DNA from: Rhodobacteraceae bacterium EhC02
Lineage (GTDB): Bacteria > Pseudomonadota > Alphaproteobacteria > Rhodobacterales > Rhodobacteraceae
Assembly: GCA_001650895.1 (NCBI GenBank)
Contig: LXYH01000016.1
Location: 124,001-188,000 of the forward strand
Reading direction: 5' to 3'
DNA: 64,000 nt
Both the position numbers and the translations under genes were made by a program. How positions within the stretch are numbered: the first letter of the stretch is position 1; every line of letters starts with the position of its first letter. The notes under the pieces are model-generated. The model saw only the letters and a program-made list of their open reading frames with translations, searched no databases and was not told the DNA's origin. Shown piece after piece: positions 8,358-15,745 of this stretch.

Positions 8358-9884
8358 ATGAGCGTTCGACGCAAAAGACGCGACCGGCCGGTAGAGGATG
8401 CCGCAGGTCCACAGGTGCCAGACCTCGCAACCAAGGGTGGGCGTCTGGAAATCCTTGACGATACGGAGCTGGCACGCATCCATGACGTCTCCGTGACCCT
8501 GCTGTCCGAGTTCGGAATGAGCGACGCCCCGCTGGTTGTGGCAGAGTTGGTCTGTGCGGCTGGCGGCCGAATGACCGAAGAGCAGCGCTTGACCTTTCCA
8601 CCCGATCTTGTGGCCCGCGCCTTGGCGGGCCTACGTCGTGACGTCCCTTTGTGCGGGCGCTTACCCGAGCACGACATGGCCTTGGGGGATGGCGCGGTGC
8701 ATGTCGGCTCTGGCGGTGCGGCACCGATGATCTTGAACATCGACAGCGATACTTACCGTGAGACGACACTGGGTGATCTCTACGATGCAGCGCGGCTAGT
8801 GGATGCCTTGCCGCATGTACAGTTCTTTGCGCGTTCGGTGGTGGCGCGTGACATGGATACCGACAGCTTGCTGGACATCAACACCTGCTATGCTGCGCTG
8901 GCAGGCACGACCAAACATGTCTTTGTCAGTGCTGCATTTCCCGAACATGTCGCCGATATCGCAAAAATGTGCCACATCGTGGCAGGAGGACGGGAAGCAT
9001 TCGAGGCCCGTCCCTTCTTGTCGTTGAACATCAACCATGTGGCGCCGCCAATGCGCTTTTCACCAGATGCGGCCGAGGTGCTCGTCGCCGCCGCCCGCGC
9101 GGGTTTGCCATGTATGGTAAATACCTTCGGACAGATGGGTGCGTCGAGCCCGGTCACGGTGGCTGGATGCTTGGCGCAGAGCAATGCCGAAACGCTGGCC
9201 GGGATGATCGTAGCATGGCTGGCCAATCCAGACGTTCATGCGGTCTATGGCGCACGCCCGATGGTCACCGATCTGCGCTCAGGCGGGATGGCCGGAGGGA
9301 GCGGCGAACAGGCCCTTCTCACCGCCGCGGCAACACAGTTGGCGCGGTTCCTCGGCTTGCCGAATTCGACCATTGCCGGGGCGACCGACAGCAAGATCCC
9401 CGATGCACAGGCCGGTTATGAAAAGGCCCTGTCAATCACCATGGCGGCACATGCGGGGGCCAACTTGATCACCCAGACCGCAGGAATGCAGGCGGGCTTG
9501 ATGGGCGTGTCGATGGAGGCCTATGTGATCGATAACGATATGTTGGGCGCGATCCGGCGTAGTCTTGCCCCGGTCGAGATCAGCCTCGACACCTTATGCG
9601 CGACGATGATCGCAAAAACGATCCGCAGCGACGGCCATTTCCTGGGTCATCCCCAGACCTTTGACCGGATGAAATCCGACTTTCTTTATCCCGGTCTGGC
9701 TGACCGCCGCTCGATCGGGGATTGGCAGGCGTCCGGCGCGCGTGACATCAGGGTGCAGGCAAAGGAACTGGCAACCAAGATATTGGCCGGGCATTTCCCC
9801 CAAACGCTTGCACCGGCTGTGGATGCCACCTTGCGTGAGACATTCGATATCCGCCTTCCGGTCTCGCGGATGACCAAGCCATGA
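8358..9884 (+). CDS. Trimethylamine methyltransferase (MttB) family protein, non-pyrrolysine type
   Basis: This protein of about 508 residues belongs to the MttB/COG5598 superfamily (TIM-barrel corrinoid-dependent methyltransferases). Family traits include VHVGSGGAAPMILNIDS near residue 115, NTFGQMGASSPVTVAGCLAQ near 255 and a glycine-rich GGMAGGSGEQALL near 310. The frame is continuous, with no internal TAG for pyrrolysine, so it resembles members such as the glycine betaine methyltransferase MtgB. The ATG at 8358 has GAGGGATGAG upstream; 8349 is an alternative. It overlaps the next gene by 4 bases. It should demethylate a quaternary or tertiary amine. No corrinoid protein lies beside it; the only one in the window is at 52.2 kb. 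Confidence 0.88.
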   Translation: MSVRRKRRDRPVEDAAGPQVPDLATKGGRLEILDDTELARIHDVSVTLLSEFGMSDAPLVVAELVCAAGGRMTEEQRLTFPPDLVARALAGLRRDVPLCGRLPEHDMALGDGAVHVGSGGAAPMILNIDSDTYRETTLGDLYDAARLVDALPHVQFFARSVVARDMDTDSLLDINTCYAALAGTTKHVFVSAAFPEHVADIAKMCHIVAGGREAFEARPFLSLNINHVAPPMRFSPDAAEVLVAAARAGLPCMVNTFGQMGASSPVTVAGCLAQSNAETLAGMIVAWLANPDVHAVYGARPMVTDLRSGGMAGGSGEQALLTAAATQLARFLGLPNSTIAGATDSKIPDAQAGYEKALSITMAAHAGANLITQTAGMQAGLMGVSMEAYVIDNDMLGAIRRSLAPVEISLDTLCATMIAKTIRSDGHFLGHPQTFDRMKSDFLYPGLADRRSIGDWQASGARDIRVQAKELATKILAGHFPQTLAPAVDATLRETFDIRLPVSRMTKP

Positions 9885-10816
9885 AGATCGCGATCTATGG
9901 AACTGGCGCGATGGGGTCCGTCTATGCCGGCCTTTTCAAGGAAGCCGGTCACGAGGTCTGGGCCGTTGATCCTTGGGCCGCCCATGTCGCAGCGATTTCC
10001 GCCGATGGGCTGCAACTGGACGGGGCAAGCGGCGACCGACGCATCTTGGGCATCCATGCGACGATCGAGATCGCCGAGGTCGGGCGTGCCGATCTTGTCG
10101 TCATCGCGACCAAGGCGGCCGGTGTCGCGTACGCAGCACGGGCCATCGCACCACAGATGACAAGCGAAACCCTTGTTCTGACGATACAGAACGGTTTGGG
10201 CGCGGCTGACCGCATCGCGGCCCATATGCCGATGGACAACGTCCTTTTGGGGGTGGCGGATGGCTTTGGTGCCTCGCTCAAGGGGCCGGGGCATGCACAT
10301 CATAATGCGATGAACCTCGTTCGGATCGGAGAGATCGCGGGCGGGCCGAGCGCGCGCGCCGAAGCGCTGGCCACCTTGTGGCGCGGGGCGGGCTTCAAGG
10401 CCCAAGCCTTTGACGACATCCAACAGTTGATCTGGGAAAAATTCCTTTGCAACGTCACTTTTAGCGCCCCTTGCACCGTCTTCGACATGACCGTTGGTGA
10501 GTTGCAGGCACATCCCGAACGCTGGGCCATTGCCTTGGGCGCCATGCGCGAGGCCTATGCCATCGCGCGCGCGAAAAATATCAATCTGACCTTCGATGAT
10601 CCGGTGGCCTATGTGACCGCTTTCGGCGCACGCATGCCTGCGGCACGCCCATCGATGTTGCTCGACCATCGGGCCAGACGCCTGTCGGAACTCGACGCGA
10701 TCAACGGGCAAGTGCCCGAACTTGGGCGCGCCCTCGGCATCGCCACGCCTTTTAATGACACCTTGGTGGCGATTTTACGTCAACGCGAAGCAGCATTTGA
10801 AGGAACCTCGGCATGA
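9881..10816 (+). CDS. 2-dehydropantoate 2-reductase (PanE/ApbA) family oxidoreductase
   Basis: This 311-residue protein has the N-terminal dinucleotide motif GTGAMGSVYAGLF and the ketopantoate reductase arrangement TIQNGLGAADRI near residue 105. LIWEKFLCNVTFSAPC near 190 holds the catalytic lysine position. It is sandwiched between the MttB-like and FAH-like genes with ATGA overlaps on both sides, so it is translationally coupled. That context argues against pantothenate synthesis. It is more likely an NADPH-dependent reductase or a 2-hydroxyacid dehydrogenase acting on the carbon skeleton handled by this operon. Confidence 0.87.
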   Translation: MKIAIYGTGAMGSVYAGLFKEAGHEVWAVDPWAAHVAAISADGLQLDGASGDRRILGIHATIEIAEVGRADLVVIATKAAGVAYAARAIAPQMTSETLVLTIQNGLGAADRIAAHMPMDNVLLGVADGFGASLKGPGHAHHNAMNLVRIGEIAGGPSARAEALATLWRGAGFKAQAFDDIQQLIWEKFLCNVTFSAPCTVFDMTVGELQAHPERWAIALGAMREAYAIARAKNINLTFDDPVAYVTAFGARMPAARPSMLLDHRARRLSELDAINGQVPELGRALGIATPFNDTLVAILRQREAAFEGTSA

Positions 10817-11664
10817 AGCTAGTAAGTTTCCTGCACGATGGGCAACCGGGCTATGGCACCACTGACGGTGTTACAATCCGCTCAGCAAGCGCGGCGATGC
10901 GCGCACGCTGCCCCGACCTGCGCGCCGTGCTGTCGCAAGATGCGCTTGGCGCGCTTGCCGCCGATCCAGGTGCAACCAGCGTGCCACTCACCGAGGTCAC
11001 CATGCGCCCGCCTATCCCCAACCCTTCGCGGATTCTATGTGTTGGGCTGAACTACCGCAAACCCTATCCCGTAGATGGCGTCGCGCCGCCCGACCCGGAA
11101 AACATCATTCTCTTTGGCAAGGAACAGCAGGCCCTCGTAGGTCATGGCGCGGCCCTCCAGATTCCTTTCGGCGCACCGGCTGACAGCTTTGACTACGAGG
11201 GTGAGATCGCGATTGTGATCGGCCGTAAAGGGCGCAATGTGCCAATAGAACACGCCATGCACCTTGTCGCAGGCTACAGCGCCTTCAACGATGGGTCAGT
11301 GCGCGCTTGGCAAAAGCACAGCATCCATGCCGGCAAGAACTTTGAGCGTTCCGGATCATGGGGGCCATGGATCACCACTGCAGACGAGATCGCCGACCCG
11401 CAGGCGTTGGAACTTTCGACCCGGCTAAACGGCGAGTTGGTCCAGAACGCGCTGGCCGCCGAGATGATCTATACCATCGCTGAACAAATCGTCTATGCCT
11501 CGCAGATCACGACGCTTGAACCAGGCGACGTCATCGCTACCGGCTCACCTGACGGCACCGGGGGCAGCCGCACCCCAAGGCGGTTCCTGCGCGCGGGTGA
11601 TCGGCTCGAGGTGTCGGTCAGCGGTGTTGGGACGCTGATGAACGACGTCGGCGGCCTTGATTGA
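10813..11664 (+). CDS. Fumarylacetoacetate hydrolase (FAH) family protein
   Basis: This 283-residue protein carries the FAH fold: ILCVGLNYRKPYP near residue 75, DYEGEIAIVIGRKGRNVP near 128 with the metal-binding glutamates, and GDVIATGSPDGTGGSRTP near 240. Such proteins hydrolyse or decarboxylate beta-keto or oxo-enol acids using Mg2+ or Mn2+. GAAGGA lies before the ATG, inside the end of the preceding gene, and the two genes overlap by 4 bases. As the last gene of the operon it may cleave the carbon skeleton left after demethylation and oxidation. The true substrate is unknown. Confidence 0.9.
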   Translation: MKLVSFLHDGQPGYGTTDGVTIRSASAAMRARCPDLRAVLSQDALGALAADPGATSVPLTEVTMRPPIPNPSRILCVGLNYRKPYPVDGVAPPDPENIILFGKEQQALVGHGAALQIPFGAPADSFDYEGEIAIVIGRKGRNVPIEHAMHLVAGYSAFNDGSVRAWQKHSIHAGKNFERSGSWGPWITTADEIADPQALELSTRLNGELVQNALAAEMIYTIAEQIVYASQITTLEPGDVIATGSPDGTGGSRTPRRFLRAGDRLEVSVSGVGTLMNDVGGLD

Positions 11665-11772
11665 TCCCCCAACAAAAGTGGGCGGCAAGGCGTCGACTTC
11701 AGTCCTTTAGCAAGCCACGGGCAATCACAAGTTTCATGGGTTTTGTCATCGATGAAGGCTAGCCAGCTGCCC

Positions 11773-11806
11773 TGCCCCGCTCAAGCCAGTTTTCTCTGAC
11801 ACTGCC
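11773..11806 (+). repeat. Copy 1 of a ~35-bp direct repeat (element-end-like)
   Basis: The core GCTCAAGCCAGTTTTCTCTG at 11780-11799 recurs at 12332-12365 (diverged) and 12404-12439 (near-identical), all in one orientation. This copy sits where the truncated kinase gene loses its frame. It is probably the end of a lost insertion element. Confidence 0.6.
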
Positions 11807-12005
11807 GCCCCAATGCATGCAGTCGGTCATTATCCAGGTGAAACGTGTCCATCGGCAGAACCGCCGCCTCTGGGCCGAGATGTCCGACCAGCGCCGAGGT
11901 AAGTGTTGTCTTCCCCGATCCAGGCGGACCCGCGAGCGCCATGATGAACCTGTCAGGTCCGCGGGCACGTGCCGCGATCAGGGCGGCCAGATCGACTTCG
12001 GTCAC
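11781..12005 (-). pseudogene. 5' fragment of a FrcK-like sugar/nucleoside kinase
   Basis: From a GTG at 12005 about 65 codons read as the N-terminus of a P-loop kinase of the fructose-transport kinase/uridine kinase type. It shows Walker A AGPPGSGKTTLTSAL and then PMDTFHLDNDRLHALGR. The reading then runs into the repeat at 11773-11806 and stops, whereas family members have about 200 residues. The gene is therefore a truncated remnant. Confidence 0.7.
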
Positions 12006-12031
12006 TCCGGCCAGGCTGTGCCCTGCCCCGT

Positions 12032-12188
12032 TCACGCCGGGTTTTCGCCTTGGCCCGCACGGCCCGCACCGCCGGTATAGGCGCGCAGGGCGACTTCGCA
12101 ACATTCGCTCCAGATCAGGCTGAGCCAATCCTCGAACGCGTCGGCGAAAGGCACCGCGTCGGACAGATCTCCGTAAATCCTGACTTGC
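12032..12188 (-). pseudogene. 3' fragment, possibly of a mannitol/polyol dehydrogenase
   Basis: About 50 codons (RIYGDLSDAVPFADAFEDWL and on) end at 12032, just upstream of the kinase fragment. The pattern IYGDL...FADAF...LW resembles the C-terminal helix of mannitol/fructuronate dehydrogenases, whose genes often neighbour a sugar kinase. The 5' part is replaced by the IS3 remnant at about 12189. The assignment rests on a short stretch and is tentative. Confidence 0.4.
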
Positions 12189-12331
12189 TTGGAGTGCCCC
12201 CACTGAATTGGTCCACCAACTGGGATAGTATTATCCCGTTTCAGGAGGATCAGAAATGGCTGGAAAGCGAGACAAACCCGAAGACGTGGTGCTGAAGCTT
12301 CGGCAAGTTGAAGTGCTGCAGGGGCAAGGCT
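12189..12331 (+). mobile_element. Truncated IS3-family element: left end and start of orfA
   Basis: The sequence opens with an IS3-like end (GAGTGCCCCCACTGAATTGG), then CAGGAGGATCAGAA and an ATG at 12256. About 25 codons (MAGKRDKPEDVVLKLRQVEV) match the start of the IS3-group OrfA transposase. Coding similarity ends where repeat copy 2 begins at 12332. The helix-turn-helix remainder and OrfB are absent, so it cannot transpose. Confidence 0.65.
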
Positions 12332-12439
12332 TGAACCGCTCAAGCCGGATTAATCTGACATTGCCCGCCCCTCCTCATCGCAAATCCTTCTGGCGGCACC
12401 ACTTGCCCCGCTCAAGCCAGTTTTCTTTGACAGTGTCGG
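12332..12439 (+). repeat. Copies 2 and 3 of the ~35-bp repeat with a short spacer
   Basis: Copy 2 lies at 12332-12365 and copy 3 at 12404-12439, in the same orientation as copy 1 at 11773-11806, with 38 bases between. Copy 2 abuts the truncated IS3 orfA. Copies 1 and 3 are almost identical over GCTCAAGCCAGTTTTC and the following TGACA; copy 2 has several changes. No coding sequence lies between them. I cannot assign them to a named element. Confidence 0.55.
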
Positions 12440-12549
12440 TCAGAGGCATGAGTATGCGACAGAGGAGAAACGTGAGGATGTGATCCTGAAGGGATTGGGG
12501 CGGACACGCCGTTCAAAGCATACTCCGCCTGAAGGCGAGGCATTTGCAG

Positions 12550-12566
12550 TGAAATAACTTATTTCA
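12550..12566. promoter_or_regulatory. Candidate operator upstream of the PepSY gene
   Basis: Perfect interrupted palindrome TGAAATAACTTATTTCA (7-bp arms, 3-base centre), 72 bases before the PepSY gene start. A local AT-rich patch surrounds it. This is where an iron- or metal-responsive repressor could bind; the identity of the regulator is inference. Confidence 0.4.
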
Positions 12567-12637
12567 TTCAGAGGCTCACCGCCTGATAGGACAAACCGCG
12601 AGCAAAACGACCGTGAGAAGATTTGAAGGATGAAAGT

Positions 12638-13219
12638 ATGGCTGCAACTTTGAAATTCCTGCGGAAGCTGCATTCCTGGCTTGGTATCATCGCCTTACCA
12701 TGGGTCATTCTGTTTGGAGTTACCGGCTTCTATCTGAATCATCCTGATGTCATCCGCTCGATCTTGCCTCTCACCAGCTATGAAGACGTGGGAAGCAGGT
12801 TCGAGGTTCTGCCGAAACCTCTGACCATGGAAGAAGCGGAAAGAATAGCGCAAGCCTACTGGCCCGAGAGCCAAATGAAGAGCGTCAGTAAGAGCGTGTA
12901 TCACGGTCACGAGGCAATCAATTTCGAGCGCGAAGCCGGACAGATCATCGTGGCAGTCGATACTGGCCATTACTACGTGAAATCGAGATTGAAAAACCTG
13001 CAATTCTCCCCCGACGGCGATCTGGTTGGGCGCAAGATCTACTGGAACTACGTGTTCGGCGTTTTCCATCGTACCGGCTGGCTGGGCTGGAGTCTGGGGA
13101 CGATCCTTGCCGACATCACGTCCCTTGCCTTAATAACATTCGGCATCAGTGGGATGGTTCTTTGGTACCTGCCCAAACACAAAGGCTTGAAAAGACGCTT
13201 AGGGAAACGGATCGCTTGA
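12638..13219 (+). CDS. PepSY-domain membrane protein
   Basis: This 193-residue protein has an N-terminal membrane helix (LRKLHSWLGIIALPWVILFG, the usual opening of PepSY-associated TM proteins), a periplasmic region of about 100 residues with one PepSY-like unit, and a C-terminal helix (ADITSLALITFGISGMVLW). GAAGGATGAAAGT before the ATG at 12638 favours that start over the in-frame ATG at 12623. Such proteins often accompany iron-siderophore uptake or act as flavin/heme reductase partners. No receptor gene adjoins it here, so it may be stranded from its original operon by the rearrangements to its left. Confidence 0.8.
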   Translation: MAATLKFLRKLHSWLGIIALPWVILFGVTGFYLNHPDVIRSILPLTSYEDVGSRFEVLPKPLTMEEAERIAQAYWPESQMKSVSKSVYHGHEAINFEREAGQIIVAVDTGHYYVKSRLKNLQFSPDGDLVGRKIYWNYVFGVFHRTGWLGWSLGTILADITSLALITFGISGMVLWYLPKHKGLKRRLGKRIA

Positions 13220-13540
13220 GGATCCTGCTGACGAATTCGAGCCAGTCTCAACCCCGACGTTCCATTGCGAATCCGAGCGCGCACGAATTCTGCTGATCGG
13301 AGAAAAAAGGGACTCGAACCACCAGCATGCCTTTTTGCGCCCGCAAGTTGGGCAAGCAACTCAGGTTTACTGAAGCCCCACAATTATCCGCTCCGCCACC
13401 GTGCCGATCACGGCTGGATTTGACCAGCGCCGCTTTTTCCTGTTGTCTTTCAACGACACCGGAGCATTGCTTGTCTGCCGCTTTGATGAGCGGTGGCAGA
13501 GAGTCGCGGGACCTCTGCCGATGTTTCAGGAGCAGCATGC
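13220..13540. other. Non-coding gap within the mobile region
   Basis: I see no convincing gene here. On the minus strand, bases 13300-13404 contain a T-arm-like GGTTCGAGTCCC, but no matching acceptor stem or complete tRNA fold. The end of the gap supplies the ribosome binding site AGGAG for the next gene. Confidence 0.5.
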
Positions 13541-14992
13541 ATGCGCACGAGTATTTCACATCCTCTTCAGATTGCCGGTGTTCAGCCCTTTGAGGGATCG
13601 GGCCGGATCGGCATTACCTTCTGTCCGGGCAAGGTGCAGACTGGCGCCATGTCCGGCAGTTGGCAGCGCGACTTGGGGCTCGACCTGGATGCCGTGTCTG
13701 AGTGTGGGGCCGTCGCGGTCCTCACGCTGATCGAGGACCATGAACTTGCTACCCTCAAAGTCACGGATATGGGCGCGCAGGTGCGCGCCCGGCACATGGA
13801 CTGGTTTCACCTGCCGATCCCGGATGTGTCCGTGCCGGATGCGGCCTTCGAGCGGCAATGGAAGACCGTCGGCCCGGACCTGATAAACCGGCTGCGCGCC
13901 GGGTTTGACGTGCTTGTGCACTGCAAAGGCGGCCTGGGGCGCGCCGGGACCATCGCGGCTCGACTGATGGTCGAATTGGGCGTGGCCCCGGCCGAGGCGG
14001 TGAAGGCCGTGCGCAGCGTCCGACCCGGGGCGATCGAGACCAGCGCGCAACTCGACTATGTCATGGCGCAGAAAGCCGTCGCGGAGCAGGAACCTGCCAC
14101 CTCGGCAGATGCGATCCGCGATCGCGCGATCGGTGCGCTCCTGGGCCTTGCTGTCGGCGACGCCGTGGGTACGACGCTCGAGTTCAAGCCGCGCGACACC
14201 TATCCGCAGCTTCAGGACATGGTCGGAGGCGGGCCTTTCGGTCTGAAGCCCGGACAATGGACGGATGATACCGCGATGGCCCTAGCCCTCGCGGACAGCC
14301 TGCAGAAGAACCCAAACCTCGACGAGACCGACCTGATGCAGCGTTTCGTGGACTGGTACCGACACGGAACCTATTCCTGCACGGGGCAGTGTTTCGACAT
14401 CGGGATCACCACCCGGCAGGCCCTGGCCTGGTGGCAGAAGACAGGAGATCCATTTGCCGGATCGACGGATCCGATGAGCGCGGGCAACGGCAGCCTGATG
14501 CGGCTCGCGCCCGTCGCCATCCGCCATTTCGAGAACCGCGCGATGCTGCGCGATGTGGCCGCGCGGCAAAGCCGGACCACCCATGCTGCCCCCAAAGCGG
14601 TGGACGCCTGCGTGTCCTATGCCGAGGTCCTGGCCGATACCATCGCGGGCGCCAAGCGGTCCCAGGTCCTGCGGAACAGGGAGGAGGCATTTGCCGGCAA
14701 GATCACACCCATCATGGCCGGATCCTGGCGCGGCAAGGCACGCGACAGCATTCGCGCCTCTGGCTACGTGGCCCATTCCCTCGAGGCTTCGCTCTGGAGC
14801 GTGGCGCGTAGCGGGGATTATCGCGGCGCCGTGCTGCTGGCCGCCAACCTCGGCGAGGACGCGGACACCACGGGCGCCATCGCTGGCCAGCTGGCCGGGG
14901 CGCTTTACGGTGAAGCAGGCATTCCGGCCGCCTGGCGCGAGACACTGGCCTGGAGGCCGCGCCTCGCTGAAGCAGCGGCGTCACTCTTGTGA
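13541..14992 (+). CDS. Dual-specificity phosphatase - ADP-ribosylglycohydrolase fusion protein
   Basis: This 483-residue protein has two enzymatic parts. Residues about 1-180 form a tyrosine/dual-specificity phosphatase with the loop HCKGGLGRAG (Cys 128, Arg 134, the CX5R signature). Residues about 195-483 form an ADP-ribosylglycohydrolase (DraG/ARH) with LGLAVGDAVGTTLEF, the metal-binding TDDT at 241-244, SAGNGSLMRLAP and the closing GEDADTTGAIAGQLAGALYG. All catalytic motifs look intact. AGGAG eight bases before the ATG at 13541 sets the start. It removes ADP-ribose from protein or small targets and may also dephosphorylate them. It overlaps the convergent DUF5681 gene by 12 bases and sits in a mobile region, so a role in stress or phage conflict is possible but inferred. 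Confidence 0.9.
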   Translation: MRTSISHPLQIAGVQPFEGSGRIGITFCPGKVQTGAMSGSWQRDLGLDLDAVSECGAVAVLTLIEDHELATLKVTDMGAQVRARHMDWFHLPIPDVSVPDAAFERQWKTVGPDLINRLRAGFDVLVHCKGGLGRAGTIAARLMVELGVAPAEAVKAVRSVRPGAIETSAQLDYVMAQKAVAEQEPATSADAIRDRAIGALLGLAVGDAVGTTLEFKPRDTYPQLQDMVGGGPFGLKPGQWTDDTAMALALADSLQKNPNLDETDLMQRFVDWYRHGTYSCTGQCFDIGITTRQALAWWQKTGDPFAGSTDPMSAGNGSLMRLAPVAIRHFENRAMLRDVAARQSRTTHAAPKAVDACVSYAEVLADTIAGAKRSQVLRNREEAFAGKITPIMAGSWRGKARDSIRASGYVAHSLEASLWSVARSGDYRGAVLLAANLGEDADTTGAIAGQLAGALYGEAGIPAAWRETLAWRPRLAEAAASLL

Positions 14993-15745
14993 CGCCGCCT
15001 CGGCCTTGCCCTTGCGCGCGATATAGGCAGCCGGAAGCCCAGCCTCGATCTCCGCGATGAGAACGCGTGCATTGGCGGCCATCAGCCTGTTCGCATCTCG
15101 ATCCTCGGGCTTTCTCAGGCGGACGTATCTCTTATCCAGATAAGACACCGCGCCGCAAAGCGCTAAAAGCGTCATCCGCGCGTCCTCATAACGCACCGCT
15201 TCCTCCCGGGTCATCGGCCCGTGCATTTCGACCTCGCCCGTCTGCAGATTGATAACGATGTCATCCGGATGCGGCAGCGGATCCGGCAGATCGGTGATGC
15301 CAAGCTGCGCGCGGCGATCCAGTTCTCTTTCCCAATGCGCTTTGTATTCGCAGTACGTCTGCAGTTGGCGTTCGTACAACTGGGTCGCCGCAGACTGGGC
15401 TTTGTCAGTCACCTTCATGAACAACTCCTGCGCCCGCGGCCGGCCCTTCATCGCATCGACCCCGATCTTGCGCATCACGGCCTGCACCATCGGTATCCTT
15501 ACAACCGAGTCCCGTTCATTGATCTCGATTACCCGATTGGCCTCGGTCAGAACAATGTGACGCAGGTCATAGGCGTCCAGTTCTGCGGGCTTGTTCTTCG
15601 ATCCGCGCGGCCGCCCCGCGGGATTGCCGGACTGTCCCTTGACGAAGCGTGTCTCCGCAGGTGGTCGTCCGTAGCCGACCTCATGGGGCCCAAGCTGCAG
15701 CCTTGACGGCTTCAGCTTGGGCTTGTCGTCATCATCCTTGCTCAT
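14981..15745 (-). CDS. DUF5681 domain protein (phage-type)
   Basis: This 254-residue protein has the DUF5681 signature near residues 24-48: ETRFVKGQSGNPAGRPRGSK. This basic, probably nucleic-acid-contacting segment is common just upstream of phage terminase genes. The rest is helical and charged with no recognised domain. The ATG at 15745 overlaps the methyltransferase stop (ATGA) and has GGAGG upstream, although the frame is open to 15877. It is the last gene of the ParB-methyltransferase operon. No terminase follows; the operon meets the ADP-ribosylglycohydrolase gene instead, suggesting a partial prophage segment. Confidence 0.85.
   Translation of the reverse strand: MSKDDDDKPKLKPSRLQLGPHEVGYGRPPAETRFVKGQSGNPAGRPRGSKNKPAELDAYDLRHIVLTEANRVIEINERDSVVRIPMVQAVMRKIGVDAMKGRPRAQELFMKVTDKAQSAATQLYERQLQTYCEYKAHWERELDRRAQLGITDLPDPLPHPDDIVINLQTGEVEMHGPMTREEAVRYEDARMTLLALCGAVSYLDKRYVRLRKPEDRDANRLMAANARVLIAEIEAGLPAAYIARKGKAEAASQE

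Noticed and set aside
8358-9884. Pyrrolysine-containing MttB
   Set aside because: There is no internal TAG in the frame and no pyl genes are nearby, so it is the non-pyrrolysine form.
13300-13404. tRNA-like stretch on the minus strand with GGTTCGAGTCCC
   Set aside because: The T-stem pairs poorly, the sequence at the expected 5' end cannot pair with the putative 3' acceptor TTTCTCC, and no clear anticodon arm forms. tRNAscan-SE or an Infernal search would settle it; a high-scoring hit would revive it, and a CTA anticodon would bear on the TAG question.
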